Under the pieces are notes generated by a model that did not search any database, was not told where the DNA came from, and was given only the letters and a program-made list of their open reading frames with translations. From assembly GCA_050084515.1 (NCBI GenBank), contig CM114274.1, positions 21,514,001-21,578,000 on the forward strand: a stretch of DNA of 64,000 nt, read 5' to 3'. Positions 1 to 11,049 of the stretch are shown here, in pieces. The position numbers and the translations under genes were made by a program. Source of the stretch: Blasia pusilla. Taxonomy: Eukaryota > Marchantiophyta > Marchantiopsida > Blasiales. Each line of letters begins with the position of its first letter. Within the stretch, counting starts at the first letter, position 1.

Positions 1-694
1 CCGCATCCAAGAACACTACTGGGCCGATCTAGGCACGCACGTGATGAGCACTCGTCACCACCCATGATATGGAGTCTCCTAAGATCGGCACATTCTCCAT
101 AATGTAGGCTGGAGAATGAGACAGGTGCTCTTGCAACTGCCATAAGACCCTCAACATCTCCCAAAAGAGAGATCATCACCCGCTGGAAGGTTTCCGGTGC
201 ATTGCACAAACCAAACGGCATTACTCGATCGCGAAGGTGCCCCAGTCCGTGGTGAAAGTCGTTAGGGGCCGATCTTTCTCCCTAATGGATACTTGGTTAT
301 ACCCGGAGTACCTGTCCAAAAATGTATAACGCTCGTGACCTGCAAATTTATCCAAAATATTGTCGGTGAAGGGTAGGGGATGATGGTCCTTCAAGCTGGC
401 GGCATTCAATTTCCGATAATCTTGGCACACCTTGATTTTCCCGGTTTGATTCTTGGCTATAGTTACAATGGGAGAAATCCACTCGCTACTTAACACGGGG
501 TAAATTATTCCTGCTTCGAGATGCTGGTCAATTTCGTCCTTGACCAACAACGAGTATTTAGGATTGAGGCGATACTGCCTCATCCGCACTGGGACAGCGC
601 TTGCTTTTAGATCGATTCGGTGTTCACCATATTGTGCTAGAATGCCTGTCATTTTATCCATGGAATATGCAAACACATCCAAGTACTCAAGCAA
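1..694 (-). pseudogene. gypsy 1 reverse transcriptase, N-terminal part (truncated by window edge)
   Basis: The open stretch 694-221 carries Ty3/gypsy RT hallmarks in order: EHRIDL, the proline-rich RLNPKYS block, a substrate-binding SEWISPIV stretch, the QDYRKLN motif and YTFLDRYSGYNQV (usually F-L-D-x-x-S-G-Y). At about 220 the frame breaks. The expected M-P-F-G-L-C-N-A-P-x-T-F block continues in another frame toward position 1. The F/Y-x-D-D catalytic box would lie left of the window. The enzyme would copy element RNA into DNA in virus-like particles; this copy cannot because of the frameshift. Confidence 0.85.
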
Positions 695-1084
695 TAAGTT
701 TTTATACTAAGTGAGTTCTATAGGCAACAATTCCGCTGACAGGCGTAAGGACTTCTAACTCGTAATTGGGACCTGCACATAGTCCTTTTCCTCAACCATA
801 TTTTCCGTAAATTGGAATGTGATATGGCCTAGATTTTCTTCCTCTCAGGTTGACCTCTGTTCCCTAGAGGCTGACTCTTCATCTACTTCATAGCACTCTA
901 AATAATATACGGTAAAGGAGGACTCGGTAGCTGTGGTTTGATCCTGGTCTGAGGTATAGCCCTCATCAGTCGGGAGCGTTTCTCCTTGAGGTGGTCGTGA
1001 TTTCCATGAAAGCTTGATGAGTCTTTTTGGGACCTGGTTTGGAGCTTGGAATGTGAATCGTCTCCTTTTCCAGTCGGTGGTCAC

Positions 1085-1545
1085 TCGCGCACCGTAGAGC
1101 TAGGGCCTTCCAATCAGCAAGCGGTATCCCGTGGCCATCAAGGGTTGCAACACTAAGTAATCCAACATAAATAAGACACCTCCCAGCATTGTTGGAATCT
1201 GAGTGAGTTGTCCGAGGGGTCGCTTCTGTGTCTAATCTGCGAACCGCAGATATTTGTCGGTTGGCTCGTACTTCATGTACCCCAGCGCATGGGCTGTCTC
1301 TTATGTCATAATATTAATTCCACTCCTAGAGTCAATGGGGACCTTCTTAATGGTATGTCCCTCGATCTCAACTTCTACCTCTAGGGCTCCCAACTCTTTT
1401 ACGGAACAAATCCACTACTGGTAGACTCTTTGAGGACTTCTAGGGTTTCCTGCGGCTCATCTTCCACTGCTGCAAAATTTTACCGTACACAGGGTTTTCC
1501 ATTAACAATTGTAATGGAGAGTAGACCGTTGGTATACTCTCCATA
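1085..1545 (-). pseudogene. gypsy 1 aspartic protease region
   Basis: On the minus strand a gag-pol linker (VYGEYTNGLLSITIVNGKP) is followed by IEGHTIKKVPIDSRSGINIM and, after two stop codons, by a segment ending in LLIGRP. This matches the gypsy retropepsin layout, in which the active site is V-x-D-x-G-S-G-x-N and the domain ends in L-L-G-R-P. Here the active-site Gly is replaced by Arg (DSRSG), and in-frame stops and frame changes are present, so it is inactive. It joins the gag block at 24563-26437 if the inserted DNA transposons are removed. Confidence 0.75.
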
Positions 1546-1563
1546 AACTGACACAATGTGCAG

Positions 1564-2020
1564 ACTGTCGAGATCCGACAGGTTGCTTTTCAACCCGTCA
1601 TACTAGTCCATAGTAATTACCAACTCATCCGAAATGGCCCAAAAGGCATAACAGAACAGCAACATGTCGGAGTCTGACGGGTTGTCATACATCTCTAAGA
1701 TCCCTTTTTGGCCATGAGCAACCCGTCGAAAGTTGACAGGTTGCTCATCTTGCTGGACAGAAGCTCCACCATTTCGAGTGGGATGGTTGGCTTACAACTA
1801 AATACAATTGTTCAGAGTTGAGTTCCTAATATAAGAGCAACCCGTTGCTTTCTTACGGGTTGCATCACTATAGAAACACGGAAAAGCAATGCTACTTGCA
1901 ACCTGTCGGGTTCCGACGGGTTGCAGTCTATGGAGACTCGGATACTAAGAATTTGCAATCCGTCGCTTTCAAACGGATTGCAACACTGCAAACACAAGCT
2001 GTTGGGATCCGACAGGTTGA
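1564..2020. repeat. Palindrome cluster in residual intron 3 of element 1
   Basis: Copies of the ~27-bp palindrome (arm related to GCAACCCGTCGGA) lie at about 1564-1586, 1659-1685, 1718-1745, 1837-1863, 1898-1924 and 1955-1981, with a half-copy near 2003-2020. The spacing and part of the spacer sequence match intron 3 of element 2 (10751-11049), showing that the cluster predates divergence of the two elements. Individual copies vary in the centre, but paired changes usually keep the arms complementary. Confidence 0.85.
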
Positions 2021-2059
2021 AATTCTGTTAAACTAAATTTGTTGAATAAGAGAACTTAC

Positions 2060-5000
2060 CTGGACTTGACTCGTCGCCAATCAAAGTGGATACTCATTTT
2101 TAATTACCCATGATTGCGCCGTCCTCCATTTTCGCGACCTCTTCACGCATTGAAGGTTGAAGAGCTCATCTTTGCTCCCTCCAATGAGGACCAAGAAACA
2201 ACCCCTGTCACTCAGATACACGTCGGCAAAAGAGAACAATAGCGCGATCTGGTTGTACGAAAGCGGGACATTCCAGTCTGGGATAATGTCAGACGGATTG
2301 TTGTCCCACAAGCAAAACCCACAAGGCAAATTTGCAATGAGGAGGTCCACCGCCACCTCCTCAACAACCCCATGCACCGTCCAAGGGGCGTGCCCGTTTC
2401 AAAGGAGTTTTAGTCCCACCACGATCAACTTGTCGATGGCAGGTGTCGACTCATGAGAACTGAAACTCTACAGCTCATCGACAAGATGAGTCAAGTGAAC
2501 AAGGATATTTGTCCCGGTGGTTGTTTCCCTATGCTTGCCCAAGGATGATGGAGTGTATTCCACCTCCTTATCTCCTCCCTCGGATGAACCAAGCGTCTCC
2601 CGCTTCCGCTTCTCCCGACTCTGCTGTCGACTTGTGGGAGTCTCTGTTACCTCAGAGTCCAAAGGAGTTTTCTTGGACGAAGACCTGGTCCGGCCTTCTC
2701 GCCTTGCTCGCGTGGATGATTCTGCCTCTCACCTTGAGGACTCAACCTCTTTTTTGGAAGACTTTGCCTCAGAATTCCTCGATCCCCTCGTCTTCCTCAA
2801 ACCTGATGTGGATTTGTCTCTGGCAGGGATGACCTTGCCCACCAACTCCGCTGTCTCGAGGGCTTGGCCCTTTGCATATCCTTCGAAAAAAAATTCAGGT
2901 TGCACAAAGTTTATACTGTTGTCCCTTCCTGCAACCACTGGATCATATACCACGCGTAGATTTTTGTCTGTAATGTCCTCTGGGTCGTTGAAGTCCAACC
3001 AGATTGGACAATTGTTAACCTGCCAGTCGAACATGCCTTGTCCCATCTCCATGTCGTAAATGGAGAATGCCTCTCCATTAGGCGGAGAAGCCCACAATCT
3101 GCAGGCTGCCGGTAATTTTTTCCAAGTTCCTGCATTCTTACAATTAATGAGGTACCTGTACATCATCCGCTAGGCAGCTCTTTGTCGAGATGACTTGGCA
3201 GCCTGGTCCTGAAGATCCCACTTCTTCTTTGCAAAATCCCATTTTTTGCCATCTATTTCCTCATCCAAGTCTGCCTAAGGGAGGATGTGATTCTTGAACA
3301 TCATCCTGAATCTTGGTTTTTTCGTGGGCTTATCTCTGATGTCATCAAGCCATAGTTCAAAATCTTCTGCAGCCTCTAGGTTTGGTTCCTCTGGAACTGG
3401 CTCAATCTTCTTCAGGTTCGCTTGAAGACCCACTCATGCTTGTGGGTCTTCAAGCGAGAGTGGACGCGTCCCAGAATGACCATTCCCGTAGCCAATGGGA
3501 GATCACTGGATCTGAAACTCCCAGAGGATGGTGTGCCGCCCGCTTTTGGGCCTCGGTGCCCTCGAGACTGATTTTCATTAGTTGGATTCGCCAAAACTTT
3601 GATATCCTCGACAACGCAAATGAGTACACACGGTCCAGAGACACTTTCTCGCCAATCCGACCATGTGGATCTTCGTCTCTCTTCCGCTGGCGCTTGATTA
3701 TCGCCTTGAGCTCCTTATAAAACTCCGGGCCAAGTTTGGGGTTGAGAATCGCAATGTAACGCTGCATCTTGCTTGCAGTATACTTTGTAGCTGCAGATAT
3801 GGTAGCCTGAATAAAGTTTGCACGTTTCGACGTAGACATGTTCTCCCTTCGCTCTAGATCCAACGAAGCACTCTTCTTGGTGGCCTGGATCTTGGATCAA
3901 CATAGGATTGTGACGGCTGCATCTTGGAAAATGAAGGTATTTGCCCAAGTCTTCTTTTTTATTTGAGCTCCGTTCCCGAGCATCTCATTCACCAGACCGT
4001 CGCCCAGGAATCCCTTGTACACTGTCGGGTGCGTTGTAAGCACCTTCTTCATCCTATCCCAATCTTGGATCCAGTGGTGGGTGACGTTCGCTTCGGAAAC
4101 AATCCTGCACATCCAAACACAAAGTAAGAACACTACAAGCTATCAGGTTCCTACAACCCGTCGGACTCCAACGGGTCGCAATTCTCTCAACCCATGGAGG
4201 TCGAAATGGTAACACATGGATAGATGTTGCAACCCGTCGGAGTCCAAGGGTCGCAACACTTATCTTTGCGTTACACTTATTGCAACACTCTCGAAATTTT
4301 TAAATAGAATTGTAACCCATCGGAGGCCGACGGGTTGCACTCTTTTTTTTTTATGTCCCTTCATCCAACCGATTTAGTCCTTGGTTATAATCTTTCGGTC
4401 TCCGACGGGTTGTAGAATGACTTCTATTCGGGGACAGGTTTCCGTGAAAAAACTGCTCATATCAACCCGTCGGAGTCCGACGGGTTGCGCAATGCCTTGT
4501 AAAGCTGCAATTGGACGCCTAAAGGCAAGCTCTCGTACTCTGACCACTTAACCTGGGGGGGGGATGCAACCCGTCGGAGTCCGACAAGTTGCTTTTGGCC
4601 AAAAGTATCCAAAAAATATCGGACAGTCTAGCAACTTGTCGGACTCCGACGTGTTGCTTTTAGATATCCAATGATTTGTTACCTCTCGTTGTGCAACTCG
4701 TCGGAGTCCAAAGGATTGCAGAAAAAATAAATCATGCATTCATTTTTCCACCCGTTGATGTTGTGTTTGGCCACCAGGCAACCCGTCATACTCCAACGGT
4801 TTGCTTGACTATGACATTGACCACAAACACGATGGTCGCAAGAGACTCAAATATTTAAGCTTTCCAATTATTCAACCCGTCTGACTCCGACAGGTTGAAG
4901 CAATCAAACTTAAGGAAGAGGAAACTTACGCATTCATCGCATGCATTGCCATTTCCACCGTTGCCATGTGATGAGGAAATGGATGGAGCATGACTCCCTT

Positions 5001-6129
5001 CACGCAAAAATGCGCCTCTAATAAATTTGGGCACTCCGCTGCAAACTGCATCCATGCCATGTACCTGTGGTTTCCATCCCAGATGAAGAAGTAAAGGTTC
5101 TGCATTTAGCTAAATTTGGTTCCTTGAATCGCTCTTATGAACTCCTCATCTCTCATCCTCCACAAAGTATCCATCGCCTCCAAGTCCTCTTCCGTCACCA
5201 GCGCTTGGGTTCCATGTTCATCGTAAGGTTGAACATAGAACGGAGGGAAGCTATCGACGTAGGATGCAATCGCTGCCGACTATTTGAGCTTTGCAATGTC
5301 CTCCTCTGACTGAATTTTGCGGACGTACTCCATTATCCACAATCGACATAGTGGAATTCTCGGGGCGTTCTGGCCCTCCATCAGTGCCATCTGCTTAACA
5401 ACCTGCCATAATGCGGACCAAGTCAATAGCATGCAGTGTTTTACCAATGAATTGCATAATGAGCCTTCACATAACTCAAATTTTTCTTATCCGCTCAAAG
5501 ATTGGGTTGGTGTCTAGGCCCACCAACTGCTATGGGACAGCATCTGGCAAGTCCACGGGAAACTCATCGATCCCATAAAGGTTGATTTCTTCCACATGGC
5601 TCAAAGACGACGAGGACTCTTCTCCTGCTTCTTCAGAGATGTCCACCACCTCCACACTTATTGTCCTCGTGACCTCATCGTCCGTCACTTGAACTTTGGC
5701 CATTTCCTCAGCCAATTTTATATTCATGGTGTCCCCAGACCTCATCAGAGACATTTCCTGCATCTCAACATTCTCTGTTGGACGAGTAGGGCTTTCTTCA
5801 ATGGAAATTTCTTTTTCTCTTCGAGCTTTCTCCAATTCTGCTCTCCTCACAGAGGTGTCAAGACGCTTTTTCTCGCGTTTCTCGTCCGCGACTCTTTTCT
5901 TCAAGGCCTTCTATGCCTCAGCCTCGGCGTTTTGCTTAGCAAGCTCCTCCATGACACATTTTGCTAGAACCTCCTGCCTGTGCATATCTGCTTCCCTTTC
6001 CCACTCCTCTATTTCTTGTTGCCTTATCTCATTCGCTGAACGAGGACCTCGAGATGGTGATGCAGGAGTCCTGATGGACATGGGAGTGATGCTCCCTACC
6101 TTGGTTGCTTGTGTTTTCTTTCTTGTCAT
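2060..6129 (-). pseudogene. Element 1 ParB-like / DNA methyltransferase-like gene (3'-truncated copy)
   Basis: Same exon plan as the 10103-15297 copy. Exon 1 starts at the ATG at 6129 (MTRKK...), and encodes a highly charged coiled coil with a TAG near 5908. Its donor is mutated. Exon 2 (about 5420-4930) holds the ParB-like block, with a stop in the ...AKLK|SAA stretch. Intron 2 has donor GTAAGT at 4929 and acceptor CAG ending at 4105. Exon 3 (4104-2060) encodes a helical segment, a KR-rich region and the methyltransferase motif IV region, here N-L-P-C-G. Its donor GTAAGT is at 2059-2054. Exon 4, with the SAM-binding motif, is absent. The 4104-3450 stretch is more open than in the other copy. 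An in-frame TGA at 2401-2399 precedes the motif IV block, as in the other copy. Product: probably none. Confidence 0.7.
4154..4897. repeat. Palindrome cluster in intron 2 of element 1
   Basis: About ten copies of the palindrome or close variants, e.g. 4154-4178, 4229-4255, 4308-4337, 4463-4488, 4566-4592, 4631-4657, 4693-4719, 4778-4804 and 4872-4897. The spacing is irregular (about 60-80 bp), unlike the regular array in the matching intron of element 2. They are confined to the intron between the CAG at 4105 and the GTAAGT at 4929. Confidence 0.85.
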
Positions 6130-6904
6130 GATGCACGTTGGGTCAGTTCTTCCTCCTCGACTATCTAATATGCTCTTGTGCACAATAGATCCCTCGAAGT
6201 GTTTCGTGATGAAGCGCCGTGACCCTAAACCCGACTCTCTTAGCGTTTCGTGATGAAGCACCGGCGGATGGGCTTGCCGAAATCCAAACCTGGAAGCGTC
6301 GGTTGCTGGATCGTCGTAACCTTTCAACGAAGTGGGTGACGTACCCAGGAAACCCCTCAGAGACCGACGCGTTGCACGCTTTCCTCGTCCTCGGGTAACA
6401 ATGCGACAAAGCATAGTCACGAGGCAAGCGATTGCCCTCCGATGGGTTACAAGCTCTACCCTGGGTAGGACACTTCCCAGCATCCGGAAAATCTCCACTT
6501 TTGGTTTGCACAGTTTATTGGACAAGATAAATCGACGCGAGATCCAAAAGGGAAAGCGAGGTTAGGTGCTTTTTGAACCCGTCGCAGTCCCCAATGGGTT
6601 GCTGTAGCAAATCCATGCGATGTCTTGTGTCTGGATGTTAGCAAATCCCGACTCCAATCACACAGCTCAGACAGGCAGGGGGTACCAACCCAACGGACTC
6701 CGACGGGTTGCAAGTTGCACTCGGACTCTTACAAAAGAAGGTACTCCGTGGCTTTGCAACCCACGTGTCTGAGTCCCAAAATTTGCAACCCGTCGGACTC
6801 CAACAGGTTGCAACAGGATTGAATCCATTCTGTCAGACAATCTCACCTACCAAACAGCATCTTGTCAGTCAAATTCTGTCAGGAGAATAACATTCACTAT
6901 TCAC

Positions 6905-6910
6905 TATAAA
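6905..6910 (+). promoter_or_regulatory. TATA box of element 1 transposase
   Basis: The sequence CACTATAAATTAAACATTC occurs here and, almost identically, at 16773-16778 upstream of the transposase ATG in element 2. Conservation in both elements and its position just ahead of the ATG support a core promoter. In this copy the TATA-ATG distance is stretched by a hexanucleotide expansion. Confidence 0.6.
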
Positions 6911-6915
6911 TTAAA

Positions 6916-6963
6916 CATTCTCATTCTCATTCTTATTCTTATTCTCATTCTCATTCTCATTCT
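6916..6963 (+). repeat. ATTCTC/ATTCTT microsatellite in transposase leader
   Basis: About eight units of ATTCTC or ATTCTT lie between the TATA box (6905) and the transposase ATG (6987). The equivalent place in element 2 (about 16783-16800) has only about two to three units, so this is an expansion specific to element 1. Confidence 0.9.
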
Positions 6964-6986
6964 CCACCCGGTGGAATCATTTGGGA

Positions 6987-8188
6987 ATGGATAATTATGT
7001 GAAACTCACTTATGGCAGTCACCTAGCGGCGCTTTCTCAATCGGAAATAGTTCGACCGCAAGCTCGTGAATCTTACATTCTAGTGGATGAAATTTTCCTT
7101 TGAGTGCAATTTCTTCTCCAAATTGGAACAATCTTTGTTTCCAAGGATGTTAGGGTGGATGGTATGGAGGATTTTGTAGGTGAGACAGTCTAGCCAGTGA
7201 TAGCAGACCGTAAAGTATGGAATCTCCTACCTCAAAAAAATGGTCAATATAGAGTTTATGGCTTATCTCTGCATTCCTCTCTTTCCCAAATAGACGGTCC
7301 GGAATTTCCTAGTGCACCGAGCTCTACGTTTGCCACTCCAAGCTCAGTAGATCCGGCATCGACTCCAACTTCACACGTTCGTAACAATGATATACTTCCT
7401 GAAGACATTCCAGATGTCGTTAACCTCAGTGGAACTGTCGAACACTAACCGGGTCCTTTGTCTGCCTACTCATTCCTCTTGTGAGTATCAGGAAATAGTT
7501 TATTGTCGTCTCTGCCCTTTAAAATGTTCAAGCACATTCTTGTCGACGAGCTGCCGCCCACGTGTGATGGTAATTGCATTTTTGAGTTGCCTCCACTTGC
7601 TGGTCCTGCTCAAAAGAAAGATGGAGGACGCTTGAAGGGTATGGACAGAAAGTCTCATTGTCATCGATGGTGCAGGCTTCAATGGACTAGTGCTTCAGTT
7701 TCAGTTGGTCCTTGGATTGTTTCTCGCCGCCAATACGTTGGAGCCCTGGAGTGTAGAAGTCCAACATGCCCGTATCTAGAGCGTCAATACGTCGCAATTC
7801 CTCCCTAAGAATGCAAAAACTCCATATGAGGTCGGTGCGACCATACCGCCGGGAGGCCATCGATGTCCTCATTGTCATGCATCCCCTTTCTACGTTGGAG
7901 CGTGTCCTGCATACATTTTTTTCATTGTGCACGACTTCAGTTCTACGTTCAAGTACACAAGGCAAGCAGTTCATGTTGGCTCCCACATTCATCCTCTTAC
8001 CGGTGCAATTCAGAGACACATCAAGGAGGATGTGGCAAAGAAAGTGGCCGAGGTATATAGAAACTCTCTGGGATCAGAGCCATGAGTGATCAAGTTAACA
8101 ATAGCATCACAAATTTCTGAATAACTGCTTGGAATCCCTAGGCAGGGTGAGATCACGGCTGCTGAGGAGAAACAACTCTAGGAAAATC
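6987..8188 (+). pseudogene. Element 1 Mutator-like transposase, N-terminal half (split by element 2)
   Basis: Starts MDNYVKL like the 16819 copy and is collinear with it at high identity. It contains in-frame stops early (after VDEIFL), after GETV, after NLSGTVEH and near IASQISE, plus a frameshift in the Cys-rich region. The Cys/His cluster is recognisable: VGALECRSPTC, HRCPHCHASPF, then a His-rich HVGSHIHPL. That resembles the GCM1/WRKY-type zinc cluster found ahead of many MULE transposase domains. The exon stops abruptly at 8188, where element 2 begins, and resumes at 20822 within the same codon neighbourhood (...EN|LAFIADPECF). Confidence 0.8.
8180..8188 (+). repeat. Left target-site duplication of element 2 (AGGAAAATC)
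   Basis: The 9-mer AGGAAAATC sits at 8180-8188 and again at 20822-20830, flanking element 2. The uninterrupted homologous exon in element 2 itself has a single CGGAAAATC at this place. Nine-base duplications are typical of Mutator-like insertions. Confidence 0.9.
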
Positions 8189-8205
8189 CGGGGCTGGTAT
8201 TCTGG

Positions 8206-8250
8206 CAGGAGAGAGTAAGAGAGGAGAGGAAGAGAGGAGAGTCTCTCTTA
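8206..8250 (+). repeat. Left terminal inverted repeat of element 2
   Basis: A purine-rich terminus (GTAAGAGAGGAGAGGAAGAG and onward) complementary to the CT-rich right end at about 20740-20817. About 17-20 bp of non-matching sequence separates it from the target duplication, so the true left end may be 8189 or slightly inside. Confidence 0.6.
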
Positions 8251-10102
8251 AAAAAAAAAAGGCCAAATCCGCCTCCTCTCTTCAAAACTTTTTGACATAT
8301 TTGGATTTTTTTTTTTGCTTTCAAATTAATGAAATCTTTAGAAGAGAGTAGGTAGTGGTCCACATTCGGGCCTAAAGAAACCTCCTTTTTCCAGGGGGCG
8401 AAAAACAAGTAGACATCATCAGACCACTACAAACATTTTTCCATCACTCTCCATGTGAGCCTAAGTTTCTTAACCTTGCCTATCTTGGTCTACAATAAGC
8501 AGTGCCCATGGGTATTTTTGTTGCGGGACCACCCGGATGCGCATCGGTACGATGCCAACCTCTCTTTTTGCAGGGATTGTTGCCTGCATGATGGCCTCCC
8601 CTGAATTGCCTCATAACCAACTTTCTGTTGGTTATGAATGGTGTCTGCTCAAGACCAACTTTATGAAATGTGAACCCATGAGACGATAATTGAACCAAAA
8701 TATTGTTAGGTGTCTAGAGTAAAGAGGAACTGATGTCCCTTCATTCAGATCCTAAATCTGAGAAACCGAGAAGCTGCACCCCTCCCAACCTGTCGGAATT
8801 TTACAGGTTGCAACTCTTGCAACCCATCGGAATCAGATGGCTTGCACCCCTTGCAAGCAAGCTCACCATAAGAAAGGAAAGATTTTGAGAAGTGATTCCC
8901 TTCCACCCTGCACCCAAGAAAATCCAACAGGTTGGGAATCCGAAATGGCAATCCGACAAGAAGTAGGAATCCTGCACATCTTAGACAAGAAAAGAAGCCT
9001 ACAACTGGTTTGACGAATCTAGGGGAACAAGCCAAAAGTGAAGAAGCCGTCCACTATGCCTCAGAAGTTGGTCTCACAGGGAAAGAGTCCGATCACTCAA
9101 GCAGCCAACCTGTCAGAATCCGACAGCTTGCCTAGAAATGGTTAAAAAGTTGCAGTGGTCAAAAAGTGAAAAGTTGCAGTTGCAAAATTTAAATTCTGAG
9201 TAGCTAGAAGAACACAATCCACAAGTCCAAAAACAATATTAAGCAAACTTTTACAAACATCATTATGGGTTGAAAAAATCTCGTCCTTTATTACCTCCGA
9301 AGGAACCTCGAAAATGTACATTTGATCTAGTTTATGATTTCTTCAGCCTCGTCATCTACAAATTTACTCCTAACTCTCCTAGGTTCTTGTACAAAAGGAA
9401 TGTCCTGGGATACAAGTGGCTCCTCTGGCCGATTGTAGACGGGGATCAAAAATGTTGGCGAATTTGAGAGCCTTGGCCCCCCCCTAGGTACACCATAACG
9501 GTTCCATGTAACCTGATTTGAGTCCCACCGCCTTCCTCGGCAGTATATCTTGTACGCTCTGCAATGTGACACCCATCAAGTATCAATATGTGCTCCGTCC
9601 TTGGAAATACCATGATGGCAATCCCATAGGTAGTAGGAATCCAACACGTCTGAGAGAAGAGAAGAAGCCTACGCCTTGTTTGACGATACTAGGGGAAGGT
9701 GCCAGAGTGAAGAAGCCCGCCAGACTGCCTCTTAAGTTGGATCAACAAGGAAAGAGTCCGATCACTCATGCAGCCAACATGTCGGAATCCGACATGTTGC
9801 GTGGAAGTGGTTAAAAAGGTGCAGTGGTCAAAAAGTGAAAAGTTGCAAGCCATGGAAATCCGACGGGTTGCAAAACAGAAGTCCTTGGAGTACATAGACG
9901 ATCACATTCGAAAAGATATAAAAGATATTCAGCAAAATTTTAGAAACACCGCCATCATTCAAAAAAATCTTGTCCTTTATAACATCCGAAAGAAGCTCGG
10001 AACTGTACATTTCATCTATTCTATGAATTCTTTTGCCCTCGTCATCAAATAAATCCCTACTCCAAACGCTGCAGTCAAGCTGGGTCCTTGAGTTCTTTGA
10101 AC
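8251..10102. other. Element 2 left subterminal region: direct repeat, no supported gene
   Basis: A segment at about 8932-9360 is repeated at about 9611-10047 (period near 680 bp, clearly diverged). Each copy carries palindromes: 9103-9131 in the first, 9773-9800 and 9845-9871 in the second. Two more palindromes sit at 8785-8812 and 8819-8845. Minus-strand reading shows short acidic C-terminal-like fragments (FVDDEAEEI at about 9340, LFDDEGKRI at about 10040) that could be duplicated remnants of the end of the methyltransferase-like gene. I recognise no other gene here. Confidence 0.55.
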
Positions 10103-10750
10103 TCATTCGTCATCGTCCGAGAGCTCTTGCAAATTTACTTTTGGCCTTGCCCTCCCGATTTTCAGAATCGTTGGAAGTGACGATGGTGTCACTACCAATG
10201 GTGGGTCTGGAACCGGAGCTCTCGGCTTCGGAGGAGAGTTGTACGCCCCAACTAGCGTGTCGTAATCTGCCTTTGCCTCCTTGTAAAGGTCAAACAGTTC
10301 CTGCCTTCCCTCGAGGCAGAGAATGTTTCTGCCACTCTGCCAGGCGCCTTTGATACTCGCCCCTGAAAGGCCCACTAAGTCGAACACCAAGTCACCCGGC
10401 CTTGAGCAGAGCTTGATGAGCGTTTGCATCAAGGCTGGCGACTTTTCCCTTCCTCCAAGTAGTGGGGTACCGTCTTGCATGAAAATTCCCAGGGGGAATT
10501 GTATAAACTATCTAAGTTGTACCCATCGGAGCATGGATCCACAGGATCCTGGATCTTAAACACTTGGAAGTTGTGCTCGGGCCGAACGAAGCAGTAAACA
10601 TAGGAGTGGTCCATCTGTAAAGAAGCACATTGGAAACAATGTCAGCAACTTGGCCACTGGTCTACACTCACTATGGTGACATAATGTGCAACACGTCACC
10701 AAAGAACTTCGCTTAAACCTAGAGAACTTCTTTATAATACTAACATTGGA

Positions 10751-11049
10751 GCAACCTGTCGGAGTCCGACGGGTTGTTTTTGTCCATGACCAACCCGTCG
10801 AAAGGCGACGGGTTGTTGGCTTAGAGCAGCCCATGGTTGGTTGAGAGCAACCCATCGCTTTTAGACGGGTTGCAGCTTTCCGGAAACACAGGGGAAAAAG
10901 CATAAGCACCTGCAACCCGTCTGGTTCTGACGGGTTGCAGGTGGTAATGCGTTTATGGGAAAGATGCAACCCGTCGGAAAATGATGGGTTGCTCTCAGCC
11001 AAGCATGGGTTGCTCTAAGCTAGCAACCTGTCGCCTTTTTACGGGTTGC
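10751..11049. repeat. Palindrome cluster in intron 3 of element 2 methyltransferase-like gene
   Basis: Six palindromes: 10751-10777, 10791-10816, 10847-10873, 10912-10938, 10966-10992 and 11023-11049. They lie inside the 494-bp intron (donor GTAAGG at 11108-11103, acceptor CAG ending at 10615). Some centres are replaced (e.g. CGCTTTTAGACG) while the GCAACCC/GGGTTGC arms remain. Confidence 0.88.

Noticed and set aside
3382-3720. Plus-strand open stretches across 2157-3720 and 11680-12848
   Set aside because: They are opposite-strand shadows of the methyltransferase-like exons; the minus-strand reading is the one conserved between the two elements and bounded by splice sites.
8480-8698. 72-codon minus-strand open stretch in the left end of element 2
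   Set aside because: No recognisable motif and no counterpart in element 1, so it could not be supported as an exon.
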